Source: an uncultured Lachnospira sp. (GTDB lineage Bacteria > Bacillota > Clostridia > Lachnospirales > Lachnospiraceae). From it: 64,000 bases of DNA. Position 1 is the stretch's first letter, and every line of letters begins with the position of its first letter. A model generated the notes under the pieces. It made no database searches. It worked only from the letters and a program-made list of their open reading frames with translations, and was not told the DNA's origin. The stretch covers positions 1 to 64,000 of the forward strand of contig CAJUTV010000002.1 in NCBI GenBank assembly GCA_910589305.1, written 5' to 3'. This document shows positions 27,457-36,317 of the stretch, in pieces. Both the position numbers and the translations under genes were made by a program.

Positions 27457-27541
27457 AAACGTTTTAATATATGCGTTGTGTCTGTGTATTGCTTGGCACA
27501 AATCATGGACAATATTTTCTTTGTTACAAAAAGCAGCGCAT
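27452..27541 (+). promoter_or_regulatory. Structured leader element (copy 3a, partly decayed)
   Basis: ATTAAAA/TTTTAAT (27452-27468) is followed by TTGTGTC (27476-27482) / GGCACAA (27495-27501). Loop CTGTGT-AT-TGCTT (27482-27494) matches AAGCAGCGCA (27531-27540). Unlike the other copies, the segment is followed by TAGATAGGCA rather than a Shine-Dalgarno, and hairpin C is not clear. It is immediately followed by copy 3b. Confidence 0.45.
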
Positions 27542-27552
27542 AGATAGGCATA

Positions 27553-27650
27553 AGATTGAAAATGGTTATTTTCAATCTGCAAGTTTTGTGCTGTGCCAAA
27601 ACTTGAATTGTTTGTTGTTTTAAAAATCAGTCACAGCATGGAGGTTAAAT
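27553..27650 (+). promoter_or_regulatory. Structured leader with candidate pseudoknot before def (copy 3b)
   Basis: AGATTGAAAAT (27553-27563) pairs with ATTTTCAATCT (27568-27578), eleven perfect pairs. CAAGTTTTG (27580-27588) pairs with CAAAACTTG (27597-27605). Loop TGCTGTG (27589-27595) is a perfect seven-base complement of CACAGCA (27632-27638), which abuts the Shine-Dalgarno TGGAGG of def. Confidence 0.5.
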
Positions 27651-28130
27651 ATGGCAATAAGAAATATAAGAACATTAGGAGATGCAATTTTAAAAAAAGA
27701 AGCAAAAGAAATTAAAGAAATGACACCAAAAATAGAGCAGCTTATCGATGATATGTTTGAGACTATGTATGAAGCAAATGGTGTTGGTCTTGCTGCGCCT
27801 CAAGTAGGTATCCGCAAGAGATTAGTTGTTATTGACTGCGGCGAAGAAGCTTATGTATTAATTAATCCTGTTATATTAGAAACAGGCGGAGAACAGACAG
27901 GCAATGAGGGGTGTCTTAGTGTACCTGGAAAATGTGGTGTTGTGACCAGACCAAATTATGTAAAAGTAAAAGCCTATGACCGCGATATGAAAGAATATAT
28001 TATAGAGGGAACAGAGCTGCTTGCAAGATGTCTGTGCCATGAGATAGACCATCTCAGTGGTATTATGTATGTTGATAAAGTAGAAGGAGCTTTGGTGGAC
28101 GTTGAGGATGACGAGGAAGAAGAGGAATAA
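27651..28130 (+). CDS. def: Peptide deformylase
   Basis: 159 residues. It removes the N-formyl group from nascent proteins and is a cytosolic metalloenzyme. All three signature motifs are present: GVGLAAPQVG near 44, EGCLSVPG near 86 and HEIDHLSG near 131, giving the Cys and two His metal ligands and the catalytic Glu. The acidic C-terminal tail (DVEDDEEEEE) is unusual but harmless in appearance. TGGAGG is seven bases before ATG 27651. It is followed by fmt, which carries out the opposing modification step. A structured leader of two hairpins precedes it. Confidence 0.95.
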   Translation: MAIRNIRTLGDAILKKEAKEIKEMTPKIEQLIDDMFETMYEANGVGLAAPQVGIRKRLVVIDCGEEAYVLINPVILETGGEQTGNEGCLSVPGKCGVVTRPNYVKVKAYDRDMKEYIIEGTELLARCLCHEIDHLSGIMYVDKVEGALVDVEDDEEEEE

Positions 28131-28183
28131 TTTTTTTTAAAATAAAAGAACAAAAATACAATCATGTATGGAAATGAGGGTAA

Positions 28184-29119
28184 ATGAGAATAGTATTTAT
28201 GGGGACACCGGATTTTGCGGTTGAAACATTAGAAAAAATAATTGAAAATGGATATGACGTTGTGGCAGTTGTAACACAGCCTGATAAACCTAAAGGAAGA
28301 GATAAAAAATTGTCGCCGCCGCCAGTTAAAGAATGTGCATTAAAGCATAATCTAACAGTTTTGCAGCCACAGAGGGCAAGAGATGAGGCATTTGTACAAG
28401 AATTGAAACGTTATAATCCTGATGCGATTGTCGTTGTTGCTTTTGGACAGATTTTGCCTGAAAGTATACTTCATATGACAAAATATGGCTGTATTAATGT
28501 ACATGCTTCGTTGCTGCCTCAATATAGAGGCGCTTCTCCAATACAGTGGGCAGTTATTGATGGGTGTAAAAAGACGGGTGTCACAACAATGCTGATGGAT
28601 GAAGGGATTGATACGGGCGATATTTTAATGATAAGAGAATATGAACTAGCAAAGAAAGAGACTGGAGGCAGTTTATTTGACAAATTAAGTTTGCTGGGAG
28701 CCGAATTGCTTATAGAGACGCTTAAAGGTATAGAAGCAGACAGTATCAAACCAATAAAACAGGATGACGAAAAATCTAGTTATGTTAAAATGTTGACAAA
28801 GGCAATGGGGCATATTGATTTTACAAAAAATGCCAATGAAATTGAACGATTAATACGAGGTCTTAATCCATGGCCAAGTGCTTTTACGTATATGAATAAG
28901 AAAATGTTAAAAATTTGGGATGCCGATGTTTCAGAAGATATAGAGGTGCCACAAAACAGTCCTGTCGGGACAGCTTTTATATCAAAAGAAAAAATGTATG
29001 TAATCTGTGGCAGCGGTTTTCTTGAATTGAAGGAGGTACAGTTAGAAGGAAAAAAAAGAATGTGTATAGAAGATTTTTTAAGAGGAAATCGTATCGAGAA
29101 TGGAATGGTATTAGGGTGA
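28184..29119 (+). CDS. fmt: Methionyl-tRNA formyltransferase
   Basis: 311 residues. It transfers a formyl group from 10-formyl-THF to initiator Met-tRNA. The N-terminal Rossmann domain begins MRIVFMGTPDFAV. The catalytic region contains NVHASLLPQYRGASPIQWAV near 106-125, where the conserved Asn and His of the family lie, and DEGIDTGDIL. A C-terminal OB-like domain starts near 205. GAGGG lies only three bases from ATG 28184, in the context GAAATGAGGG, which resembles the Shine-Dalgarno context of the structured leaders. It is 53 bases after def and 12 before the next gene, so likely one operon. Confidence 0.95.
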   Translation: MRIVFMGTPDFAVETLEKIIENGYDVVAVVTQPDKPKGRDKKLSPPPVKECALKHNLTVLQPQRARDEAFVQELKRYNPDAIVVVAFGQILPESILHMTKYGCINVHASLLPQYRGASPIQWAVIDGCKKTGVTTMLMDEGIDTGDILMIREYELAKKETGGSLFDKLSLLGAELLIETLKGIEADSIKPIKQDDEKSSYVKMLTKAMGHIDFTKNANEIERLIRGLNPWPSAFTYMNKKMLKIWDADVSEDIEVPQNSPVGTAFISKEKMYVICGSGFLELKEVQLEGKKRMCIEDFLRGNRIENGMVLG

Positions 29120-29131
29120 GGTGATAAAAAC

Positions 29132-29842
29132 ATGTTTGGACGATATGGATATTATTTTGACTGGACATATATTTTAATATTAATAGCAGCAGTTATATCA
29201 ATTATTGCACAGATTAGAGTAAATACCACATTTAAAAAATATTCGCATGTGGCAAGTGCTTCTGGAATAACAGGCGCACAGGCAGCCGATAGGATTCTTA
29301 AATCGCAGGGCATTTATGATGTAACAATCAGGCAAGTAGCAGGAAATCTCACAGACCACTATGACCCAAGAAATAAGACATTAAATCTGTCAAATTCTGT
29401 ATATAATGTCAATTCTGTTGCGGCAGTTGGGGTGGCAGCACATGAATGCGGACACGCAATTCAACATGCAAAGGGATATGCACCGTTAGGCTTGAGAAGT
29501 GCTTTAGTTCCAGTTGCAAATTTAGGTTCTAAATTAAGCTGGCTTTTTATTTTAGCAGGAATGTTATTTAGTTTTAATCATACGTTAATTGTGACAGGTA
29601 TTATTATGTTTTCATTGGCAGTATTATTTCAGCTTGTCACATTGCCAGTTGAGTTTAATGCTTCATCAAGAGCATTGCAATTATTGGAATCAAATGGCAT
29701 TTTATATCAAAATGAAGTTTCAATGACAAGAAAAGTTTTATCTGCCGCAGCATTGACATATGTTGCAGCTGCAGCATCAGCAATCCTTCAATTAATAAGG
29801 TTAATATTGCTGTTTGGAGGAAACAGAAGTGACAGACGATAA
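29132..29842 (+). CDS. Membrane zinc metallopeptidase, YugP family
   Basis: 236 residues. One N-terminal membrane helix (about 11-28), the zinc-binding motif HECGHAIQH near 104, and two to three further membrane segments (about 130-175 and 205-232). This matches the YugP (neutral zinc metallopeptidase) family, whose substrates are not known. Its place between fmt and rsmB is common in Clostridia. The 3' end overlaps the GTG start of rsmB by 14 bases, and the Shine-Dalgarno of rsmB lies inside it. Confidence 0.88.
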   Translation: MFGRYGYYFDWTYILILIAAVISIIAQIRVNTTFKKYSHVASASGITGAQAADRILKSQGIYDVTIRQVAGNLTDHYDPRNKTLNLSNSVYNVNSVAAVGVAAHECGHAIQHAKGYAPLGLRSALVPVANLGSKLSWLFILAGMLFSFNHTLIVTGIIMFSLAVLFQLVTLPVEFNASSRALQLLESNGILYQNEVSMTRKVLSAAALTYVAAAASAILQLIRLILLFGGNRSDRR

Positions 29843-31187
29843 AAAACAAAAGAGTTTTCAGCAAGTTAATGTAAGGGCAATAGTGCTGGATATCCTTATA
29901 GAAACGCAGAAATTAGATAATATGAGTCATGTTGTTTTTGGGAATGCGTTAAAAAAATATCAATATCTTGATAAGAGAGAGCGAAGTTTTATAACCAAAC
30001 TTTCACAGGGAACCATTGAAAAAAGAATTTATCTGGATTATTGTATTGAACAATTTTCTAAAACACCAATGAAAAAGATAAAACCTCTTATTAAAAATTT
30101 ATTAGAAATGTCTGTTTATCAGCTTTTGTATATGGATAGTGTTCCTGTTTCAGCAGTGTGCAATGAGGCGGTAAAGCTGGCAGAAAAACGTGGTTTTAAG
30201 ACACTTAAAGGTTATGTGAATGGCGTGCTAAGAAATATTGCCAGAGCAATTGATACAATTGAGCTTCCCATAAAAGAAGAGAATACCATTTTTTATTATT
30301 CAATAAAGTATTCTTTGCCAGAATGGCTTGTAAAAATGTGGATAACACAGTATGGGGAAGTTCTTTTTGAAGATATAGCAAAAAGTTTGTATGAGCCTAG
30401 AAAAATATTTATACGATGTAATACAAAAAAAGTAACGCCTAATGAGTTAAAAAGCCATCTTGAACAGGAAGGTGTGGCAGTAAAATCTGTTGAAGGTCTT
30501 GATTACGCGTTTGAAATTGAAAATTATGATTATTTATCGTCTCTTCAAGCATTGTGTAATGGTGAATTTTATATTCAAGATAGCAGTTCTATGCTTGCCA
30601 GTGAAGGCAATATTATTAAAAAGGACGCCTATATTATTGATGTCTGTGCCGCGCCGGGCGGAAAGAGTATGAATGCCGCATTAAAAGCCATTGACGGATA
30701 TGTAGAAGCAAGAGATTTAAATTCATATAAAGTTGGATTGATTGAGGAAAATATCAGTCATCTTGGTTTAAGCAATATCTGTGCAAAAATGTGGGATGCT
30801 ACGATTTTAGATAAAGATGCAATTGAAAAGGCAGATGTTGTAATTGCCGATTTGCCATGTTCAGGACTTGGCATAATAGGGAGAAAACCCGATATAAAAG
30901 ATAAGATGAATCCAGAAAAAATTGATGCATTGGTGCAGCTTCAGCGAAAAATATTGTCAACCGTTACATCTTATGTAAAACCAAATGGGGTGCTTATATA
31001 TAGTACATGTACAATAAATAAGTGTGAAAATGATGATAATGTATCATGGTTTATGAAAAACTATTCATATCAATTAATAGAACCTGCTATACAGATATTT
31101 CCGCAACATGCTGCTGGTCATATTCAAGGCGGAGATGGATTTTATATAGCAAGACTGCAAAAAAGAAATGGTTTTACAAACAATTAG
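29829..31187 (+). CDS. rsmB: 16S rRNA m5C967 methyltransferase RsmB
   Basis: 452 residues from GTG 29829, which has GGAGG eight bases upstream; an in-frame TTG at 29814 overlaps that site. The N-terminal NusB-like domain (about 10-145) is followed by the Rossmann methyltransferase domain. SAM loop VCAAPGGKSMNAA is near 273, ADLPCSGLGIIGRKPDI near 343 carries one conserved Cys, and YSTCTIN near 396 carries the catalytic Cys. It methylates C967 in 16S rRNA. It overlaps the YugP-family gene, suggesting coupling. Confidence 0.94.
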   Translation: MTDDKKQKSFQQVNVRAIVLDILIETQKLDNMSHVVFGNALKKYQYLDKRERSFITKLSQGTIEKRIYLDYCIEQFSKTPMKKIKPLIKNLLEMSVYQLLYMDSVPVSAVCNEAVKLAEKRGFKTLKGYVNGVLRNIARAIDTIELPIKEENTIFYYSIKYSLPEWLVKMWITQYGEVLFEDIAKSLYEPRKIFIRCNTKKVTPNELKSHLEQEGVAVKSVEGLDYAFEIENYDYLSSLQALCNGEFYIQDSSSMLASEGNIIKKDAYIIDVCAAPGGKSMNAALKAIDGYVEARDLNSYKVGLIEENISHLGLSNICAKMWDATILDKDAIEKADVVIADLPCSGLGIIGRKPDIKDKMNPEKIDALVQLQRKILSTVTSYVKPNGVLIYSTCTINKCENDDNVSWFMKNYSYQLIEPAIQIFPQHAAGHIQGGDGFYIARLQKRNGFTNN

Positions 31188-31249
31188 ATTCTGTATGTTG
31201 CTTAACGTAAACTTATGAGATAAAAAGCAGTGCAGAAGTGAGGATTTTT
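31172..31249 (+). promoter_or_regulatory. Structured leader with candidate pseudoknot (copy 4, rlmN)
   Basis: CTGTAT-GT-TGCTT (31191-31203) can pair with AAGCAGTGCAG (31225-31235): six pairs, two bulged bases, five pairs, as in the fhs copy. The 3' segment again abuts GTGAGGA. The enclosing stem is weak here (TTTAC/GTAAA) and overlaps the end of rsmB. Confidence 0.45.
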
Positions 31250-31267
31250 ATGGAGACTACACAATGA
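31250..31267 (+). CDS. Possible five-codon minicistron METTQ before rlmN
   Basis: The leader's GTGAGGA is seven bases before ATG 31250. That frame reads Met-Glu-Thr-Thr-Gln and stops at TGA 31265-31267, which overlaps the rlmN start as ATGA. A GGAG inside it could serve rlmN directly, so the minicistron may be accidental. Confidence 0.3.
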   Translation: METTQ

Positions 31268-32292
31268 TAGATATCAAATCAATGTATATAGAGGAATTGG
31301 AACAATTTATTGTTTCTATGGGAGAGAAAAAATTTCATGCTGTTCAGCTATATAAATGGATGCATCAAAAACTTGTTCCTTCATTTTCAGAATGCAGTAA
31401 TTTATCAAAAAATTTAAAAGAAAAACTTTCCAAGCAATGCACAATGATAATTTTAGAGCCAGTAAAAGTGCTAAAATCAACAATTGATGGCACCGAAAAA
31501 TATTTATTTAAGTTGTATGACAATAACTTAATTGAGAGTGTTCTTATGAGGTATCATCATGGAAATTCGGTGTGTATATCATCTCAAGTTGGCTGCAAAA
31601 TGGGGTGTCGTTTTTGTGCTTCAACGATTGACGGCTGTGTGCGAAACTTGTCAGCATCAGAAATGCTTGAACAAGTATATAGAATACAAAAGCTTTCAGG
31701 AGAACGCGTAGATAATATAGTGATTATGGGTTCTGGGGAACCGTTGGATAATTATGATAATCTTATCCGTTTTTTAAAGCTGATAAACAGTCAAGACGGA
31801 CTTCATATAAGTGCTCGTAATATTACCGTTTCTACATGCGGGCTTGTTTCTGAAATGTATCAACTGGCAAAAGAGCAGTTACAAATAACATTGGCAATTT
31901 CGTTACATGCTCCTAATGATAGCTTGAGAAGAACAATGATGCCAATAGCAAACAAATATTCGGTTGAAGAGATAATAAAAGCGTGCTGTTATTATATGAA
32001 AGAGACAAAGCGCAGAATTACCTTTGAGTATAGTTTGGTAAAAGGTGTCAACGACACAAGAGAATGTGCCGATGAATTAATACAATTGTTAAGCGGCATA
32101 AATTGTCATGTTAATTTAATTCCAGTAAATCCTATTAAAGAAAATGATTATAAGCAATCGGATAAAAAAGCGGTGGAGTCATTTAGAAAACGATTAGAAA
32201 ATGGTAAAATAAATGCCACTATAAGACGGGAGCTAGGGCGTGATATTGATGGTTCATGCGGACAGCTCCGCCGAAGTTATATAGGTCAATAA
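31264..32292 (+). CDS. rlmN: Dual-specificity 23S rRNA/tRNA m2A methyltransferase RlmN
   Basis: 342 residues. It is a radical-SAM enzyme methylating A2503 of 23S rRNA and A37 of some tRNAs. The iron-sulfur motif CKMGCRFCAST sits near 113-122. The GSGEPLDNYDNL motif is near 159, and the C-terminal CGQLRR provides the Cys near 334 that works with the conserved upstream Cys. The start ATG 31264 overlaps the stop of a possible five-codon minicistron, and GGAG lies eight bases upstream. It follows rsmB, so two rRNA methyltransferases sit together. Confidence 0.95.
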   Translation: MIDIKSMYIEELEQFIVSMGEKKFHAVQLYKWMHQKLVPSFSECSNLSKNLKEKLSKQCTMIILEPVKVLKSTIDGTEKYLFKLYDNNLIESVLMRYHHGNSVCISSQVGCKMGCRFCASTIDGCVRNLSASEMLEQVYRIQKLSGERVDNIVIMGSGEPLDNYDNLIRFLKLINSQDGLHISARNITVSTCGLVSEMYQLAKEQLQITLAISLHAPNDSLRRTMMPIANKYSVEEIIKACCYYMKETKRRITFEYSLVKGVNDTRECADELIQLLSGINCHVNLIPVNPIKENDYKQSDKKAVESFRKRLENGKINATIRRELGRDIDGSCGQLRRSYIGQ

Positions 32293-32350
32293 AAGAATAA
32301 AATACAGATAACAATTGTAAATAAATAGCGATACAGATTAGAAATAATCA

Positions 32351-32378
32351 TTGACTATAACGGTTTTACACTTATAAA
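32351..32378 (+). promoter_or_regulatory. Candidate promoter before the phosphatase-kinase operon
   Basis: TTGACT (32351-32356), 16 bases, TATAAA (32373-32378). A second TTGACT lies near 32396 without a clean -10. Confidence 0.45.
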
Positions 32379-32475
32379 ATGCGCCTTGACTTTTTATTTT
32401 TGTATGATAGTATTTATATTTGATAAAACATAAGGATGAAACGAAGGAAGTAAGCTTAATTGGAGGCTGATATAT

Positions 32476-33198
32476 ATGAAAGCATATGCAATTACTGATA
32501 CGGGAATAGTAAGAAATATCAATCAGGACTACATTTATTATTCACTGGAAAGTATTGGTTGTCTTCCTAATTTGTTTATTGTTGCAGATGGCATGGGAGG
32601 ACATAAAGCGGGAGATATCGCTTCAAAATATACAGTTAAAGGGATTGTTGAAAAGATATCGGTATCGGCTGGAAAAGAGCCTATTTCGGTTATTAATACA
32701 GCTATTGAGCAAGTCAACAAAGAGATTGTCAATAAAGCAAAAGAATCAGAAGATTTTACAGGCATGGGAACAACGTTGGTTGTTTCAACAATTATAGATG
32801 GTTCATTGAAGGTTGCCAATGTTGGTGATAGTCGGTTATATATTATTAATAGTGATATTCTTCAAATCACAAGAGACCACTCTCTTGTAGAAGAGATGGT
32901 TAGCATGGGAAAGCTTGACAGAGAGGCAGCTAGAACACATAAAAGAAAGAATGTGATAACAAGAGCGATTGGCGGTGAGGCTCAAGTGGAAGCAGAAATG
33001 TTTTCTGTAGAGCTTAAGCCATTAGATATTGTTTTAATGTGTTCAGATGGATTGTCCAATATGATTGAGGATTCAGAGATATACAAAATTGTAAAAAATA
33101 GTGCAAATCTTCAAGAGGCAGTGCTTGAATTGGTAAATACAGCAAATCATAATGGTGGAAAAGATAATATTTCAGTCATATTAATACAGAATGTATGA
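32476..33198 (+). CDS. prpC: PP2C-type Ser/Thr protein phosphatase
   Basis: 240 residues. It dephosphorylates proteins modified by the partner kinase encoded next. PP2C motifs are visible: NQDYIYY near 16, VADGMGGHKAGD near 36-47 with the metal-binding Asp, GTTLVV near 97, ANVGDSRLY near 114, and the metal Asp in CSDGL near 193. It is cytosolic. It overlaps the upstream-most possible start of the kinase and lies 35 bases before the likely true start, so co-expression is expected. Confidence 0.94.
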   Translation: MKAYAITDTGIVRNINQDYIYYSLESIGCLPNLFIVADGMGGHKAGDIASKYTVKGIVEKISVSAGKEPISVINTAIEQVNKEIVNKAKESEDFTGMGTTLVVSTIIDGSLKVANVGDSRLYIINSDILQITRDHSLVEEMVSMGKLDREAARTHKRKNVITRAIGGEAQVEAEMFSVELKPLDIVLMCSDGLSNMIEDSEIYKIVKNSANLQEAVLELVNTANHNGGKDNISVILIQNV

Positions 33199-33232
33199 AT
33201 ATAGAATTGCAAAAAGCAAGAATGGAGAATAT

Positions 33233-35287
33233 ATGTTAAGAAATGGGATGTTTTTAGCTGACAGGTATGAGATTCTTGAACAAATTGGCACAGGTGGCAT
33301 GTCGGATGTATATAAAGCAAAATGTCATAAGCTTAATCGATTTGTCGCCATAAAAGTATTAAAAAATGAATTTAGTCAAGATAAGACATTTGTTACAAAA
33401 TTTCGTGCAGAGGCACAATCAGCAGCGGGGCTTACACACCCTAATATTGTCAGTGTGTACGATGTTGGAGATGAAGATGGTATCTACTATATTGTTATGG
33501 AGTTGGTAGAGGGAATCACTTTAAAAAAATACATTGAAAAACGTGGAAAAGTCCCATATAAAGAGGCTGTTAGCATTGCAATTCAAGTTGCGAAAGGAAT
33601 GGAGGCAGCACATAGCCATCATATTGTTCATAGGGATATTAAGCCACAAAATATTATTATATCAAAAGACGGAAAAGTAAAAGTAACCGATTTTGGTATA
33701 GCAAAGGCAGCCTCATCAAGCACAATTAATTCAGCTGCTATGGGTTCTGTTCATTACATAAGTCCTGAACAGGCAAGAGGAGGGTATTCAGATGAGCGAA
33801 CAGATATTTATTCACTTGGTATAACATTATTTGAAATGATTACAGGAACGGTTCCATTTGATGGTGATTCTTCTGTATCAGTCGCTGTAAGACATATACA
33901 AGATGAGATACCAGTTCCTTCAACAGTTGCAGAAGATGTACCAATTAGTATTGATAAAATTATTCTTAAGTGTGTACAAAAAAAGACAGAGCGAAGATAT
34001 CAGAGTGCAACAGAATTGATATCGGATTTGAAAAAATCACTGGTTATGCCAGATAGCGATTTTGTTAAAATGATGCCTGTATATGCAAATAATTCTAATG
34101 AAAGGAATTTGACAACAGATATGGTTGGTTTTGATAATTATGATGATGAAGATGATGAGGATATAGACGACGATTTGCAAGATTCACCAGACGATGATGA
34201 TTATTATGATAATGATTTATTTGATGATGATGACAATGATAATTATGACGATGATGACGACAAAGAGTTGGATATTCCATTAAAACGATATAAAAAGGCA
34301 GATAAAGAAGTCGATTATGATGATGATATTGGCGATGAAAATAATGAAAAATTAGATAAAGTGTTCAAATGGATAGGTGTTGGAATTGTATCATTAATTG
34401 CAGTGATAACAGTTATTGTGTTGGTGAGATTGTTTGCAGGGGATTCTTCTCCAGCAAAAGAAAATAATACAACACAGCAGACAGATAGCACACAGAGTAC
34501 AAAAGATAATGTTAAAGATAAAGATAAAGTTGTTGTTCCAAATGTTGTTGGAAAGACAGAGGAAGAGGCAAAGCAGATGCTAAATGAAGTTGGTTTAGGA
34601 TATAAACCAGTAAAACAGGCCTCAACAACCGTTCCAGAAGGCGTTGTAATATCACAGGGAACAGTCAAAGGAACAAAGGTGGCAAAAAATACGACAATAA
34701 CATTGTCTATCAGTACAGGACAGTCTGTTTCATCGGTGCCTAATGTGGTAGGTTCTGACCAGATTGATGCTTCTGAGGTTCTTGAGGCAGCAGGATTCAA
34801 AGTAAGTGTAAGAACAGCAAACAGTGATACTGTAGAGGCAGGTAAAGTTATCAGTCAATCACCAGCAGGCTTGACAGAAGCAAGTCCAGGAACAACCGTT
34901 GTTATTACAGTAAGTATTGGAAAACCAGAAGCAAAAACAGCAACAGTTCCAAACGTTTTAGGAAAATCAGAAAGTGATGCAAGACAGGCGCTTGATGCAG
35001 CAGGATTGCAGGTTGAAGTAAGTTATAATCCAAATGTTGAAGCGTTTCGAGGTGTTTTTTCACAATCAATTGCTGCTGGAGAAACTGTAGAAATTGGAAA
35101 AGTAATTATTATATCAATAGGAACAGGTGCAGACCAGACCACAGCACCGCCACAACCAACAACAGAGGCGCCACAGCAACCAACCACACCGCCAGAAACC
35201 ACGCCGGCAGATACAACTACTACAACAGCACCAGATAATACACCAGCTGCACCAGATAATACTGCAGCAGGAGCCATTACAAACTGA
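33233..35287 (+). CDS. prkC: PASTA-domain Ser/Thr kinase, PrkC/Stk1 type
   Basis: 684 residues from ATG 33233 (GGAG five bases upstream). The kinase domain (about 10-270) has GTGGMSDVY, Lys41, HRDIKPQN at 133-140 and DFG at 153-155. A very acidic stretch of mainly Asp with Tyr and Asn follows (about 300-365), then a membrane helix near 385-403. Three extracellular PASTA repeats (each starting VPNVxG; about 435-640) normally bind muropeptides or lipid II. The tail is a Pro/Thr/Ala-rich region (about 640-684) likely to span or contact the wall. The Asp-rich juxtamembrane segment is longer than I expect for this family. The rsgA start lies one base past its stop. Confidence 0.93.
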   Translation: MLRNGMFLADRYEILEQIGTGGMSDVYKAKCHKLNRFVAIKVLKNEFSQDKTFVTKFRAEAQSAAGLTHPNIVSVYDVGDEDGIYYIVMELVEGITLKKYIEKRGKVPYKEAVSIAIQVAKGMEAAHSHHIVHRDIKPQNIIISKDGKVKVTDFGIAKAASSSTINSAAMGSVHYISPEQARGGYSDERTDIYSLGITLFEMITGTVPFDGDSSVSVAVRHIQDEIPVPSTVAEDVPISIDKIILKCVQKKTERRYQSATELISDLKKSLVMPDSDFVKMMPVYANNSNERNLTTDMVGFDNYDDEDDEDIDDDLQDSPDDDDYYDNDLFDDDDNDNYDDDDDKELDIPLKRYKKADKEVDYDDDIGDENNEKLDKVFKWIGVGIVSLIAVITVIVLVRLFAGDSSPAKENNTTQQTDSTQSTKDNVKDKDKVVVPNVVGKTEEEAKQMLNEVGLGYKPVKQASTTVPEGVVISQGTVKGTKVAKNTTITLSISTGQSVSSVPNVVGSDQIDASEVLEAAGFKVSVRTANSDTVEAGKVISQSPAGLTEASPGTTVVITVSIGKPEAKTATVPNVLGKSESDARQALDAAGLQVEVSYNPNVEAFRGVFSQSIAAGETVEIGKVIIISIGTGADQTTAPPQPTTEAPQQPTTPPETTPADTTTTTAPDNTPAAPDNTAAGAITN

Positions 35288-35288
35288 T

Positions 35289-36194
35289 ATGGAAAATGGT
35301 AAAATTATAAAAGGAATAGCAGGCTTTTACTATGTATATGTAGAAGCCTGCGAAAAGCAGGAATGTCTTGTATCAAGCTGCATATATGAATGTAAGGCAA
35401 AAGGAGTATTTCGCAATAGAAAGATTAAACCGCTTGTTGGAGATAATGTTATTATAGAAGTTGTGGATAAAGATAAATGTACTGGAAATATTATTGATAT
35501 ATTGCCAAGAAACAATGAACTAATAAGACCAGCAGCAGCTAATATTGACCAAGCATTGATTATATTTGCTATTGCAAATCCAATGCCAAATTATAATCTT
35601 CTTGACCGTTTTCTTGTAATGATGGAATATCAAGAAATTCCTACCATTATTTGTTTTAATAAAATTGATTTAGTTGATAAAAAATATAGAGAACATATCA
35701 AACTTCAGTATAAAAAATGTGGTTGTAAAGTGATTTTTACTAGCACAAGTCTAAATGAAGGCTTGGAACAATTAAAACAACTGTTGGAGAATAAAACAAC
35801 TATTTTAGCAGGTCCATCTGGAGTGGGAAAATCAACAATAACAAATAAGCTGTATAATAAAGATGTAATGGAAATTGGAAATATCAGTAAAATTGGCAGA
35901 GGACGTCATACGACAAGGCATTCGGAAATTTTTAATGTAAGTGAGGCGACTTATATATGCGATACGCCAGGTTTTACATCATTTAATTTGCCTATCATAG
36001 AAAAAGAACAATTGAGATTTTACTATTCTGAATTTGAAGAATATGAGGGTTTTTGTAAATATAATGGCTGTGTCCATATCAATGAGCCAGATTGTGCTGT
36101 TAAAAAAGCTGTAGATAAAGGGATTTTATCAAAAGAACGATATAATGTTTATGTTTCGTTGTATCAAGAATTAATGAGCCAAAAAAAATATTGA
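35289..36194 (+). CDS. rsgA: Ribosome small-subunit GTPase RsgA
   Basis: 301 residues. It is a circularly permuted GTPase that helps mature the 30S subunit. An N-terminal OB fold (about 1-75) precedes the G4 motif FNKIDLV near 117, then G1 AGPSGVGKST near 178 and G3 DTPGF near 222. A zinc motif with C-x4-C-x-H-x5-C follows (KYNGCVHINEPDC). ATG 35289 starts one base after the kinase stop. A longer reading frame from 35127 is an accident of the kinase's Thr/Pro-rich tail. The phosphatase-kinase-rsgA-rpe order is widely conserved in Firmicutes. Confidence 0.95.
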   Translation: MENGKIIKGIAGFYYVYVEACEKQECLVSSCIYECKAKGVFRNRKIKPLVGDNVIIEVVDKDKCTGNIIDILPRNNELIRPAAANIDQALIIFAIANPMPNYNLLDRFLVMMEYQEIPTIICFNKIDLVDKKYREHIKLQYKKCGCKVIFTSTSLNEGLEQLKQLLENKTTILAGPSGVGKSTITNKLYNKDVMEIGNISKIGRGRHTTRHSEIFNVSEATYICDTPGFTSFNLPIIEKEQLRFYYSEFEEYEGFCKYNGCVHINEPDCAVKKAVDKGILSKERYNVYVSLYQELMSQKKY

Positions 36195-36317
36195 TATAAA
36201 ATATTTTCATATAAAAATCGTCAAAAAAGGTATGGGATATTTGATATAAAAATAGATTACGAGATATAATATCGAATGTTTGATGTAATAAATAAGATAT
36301 TAAGAAATGGAGAAGTG

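Noticed and set aside
35127..35288. Upstream in-frame extension of RsgA
   Set aside because: It is out-of-frame reading of the kinase's Pro/Thr-rich tail (Gln/His-rich). The conserved RsgA start is at 35289.
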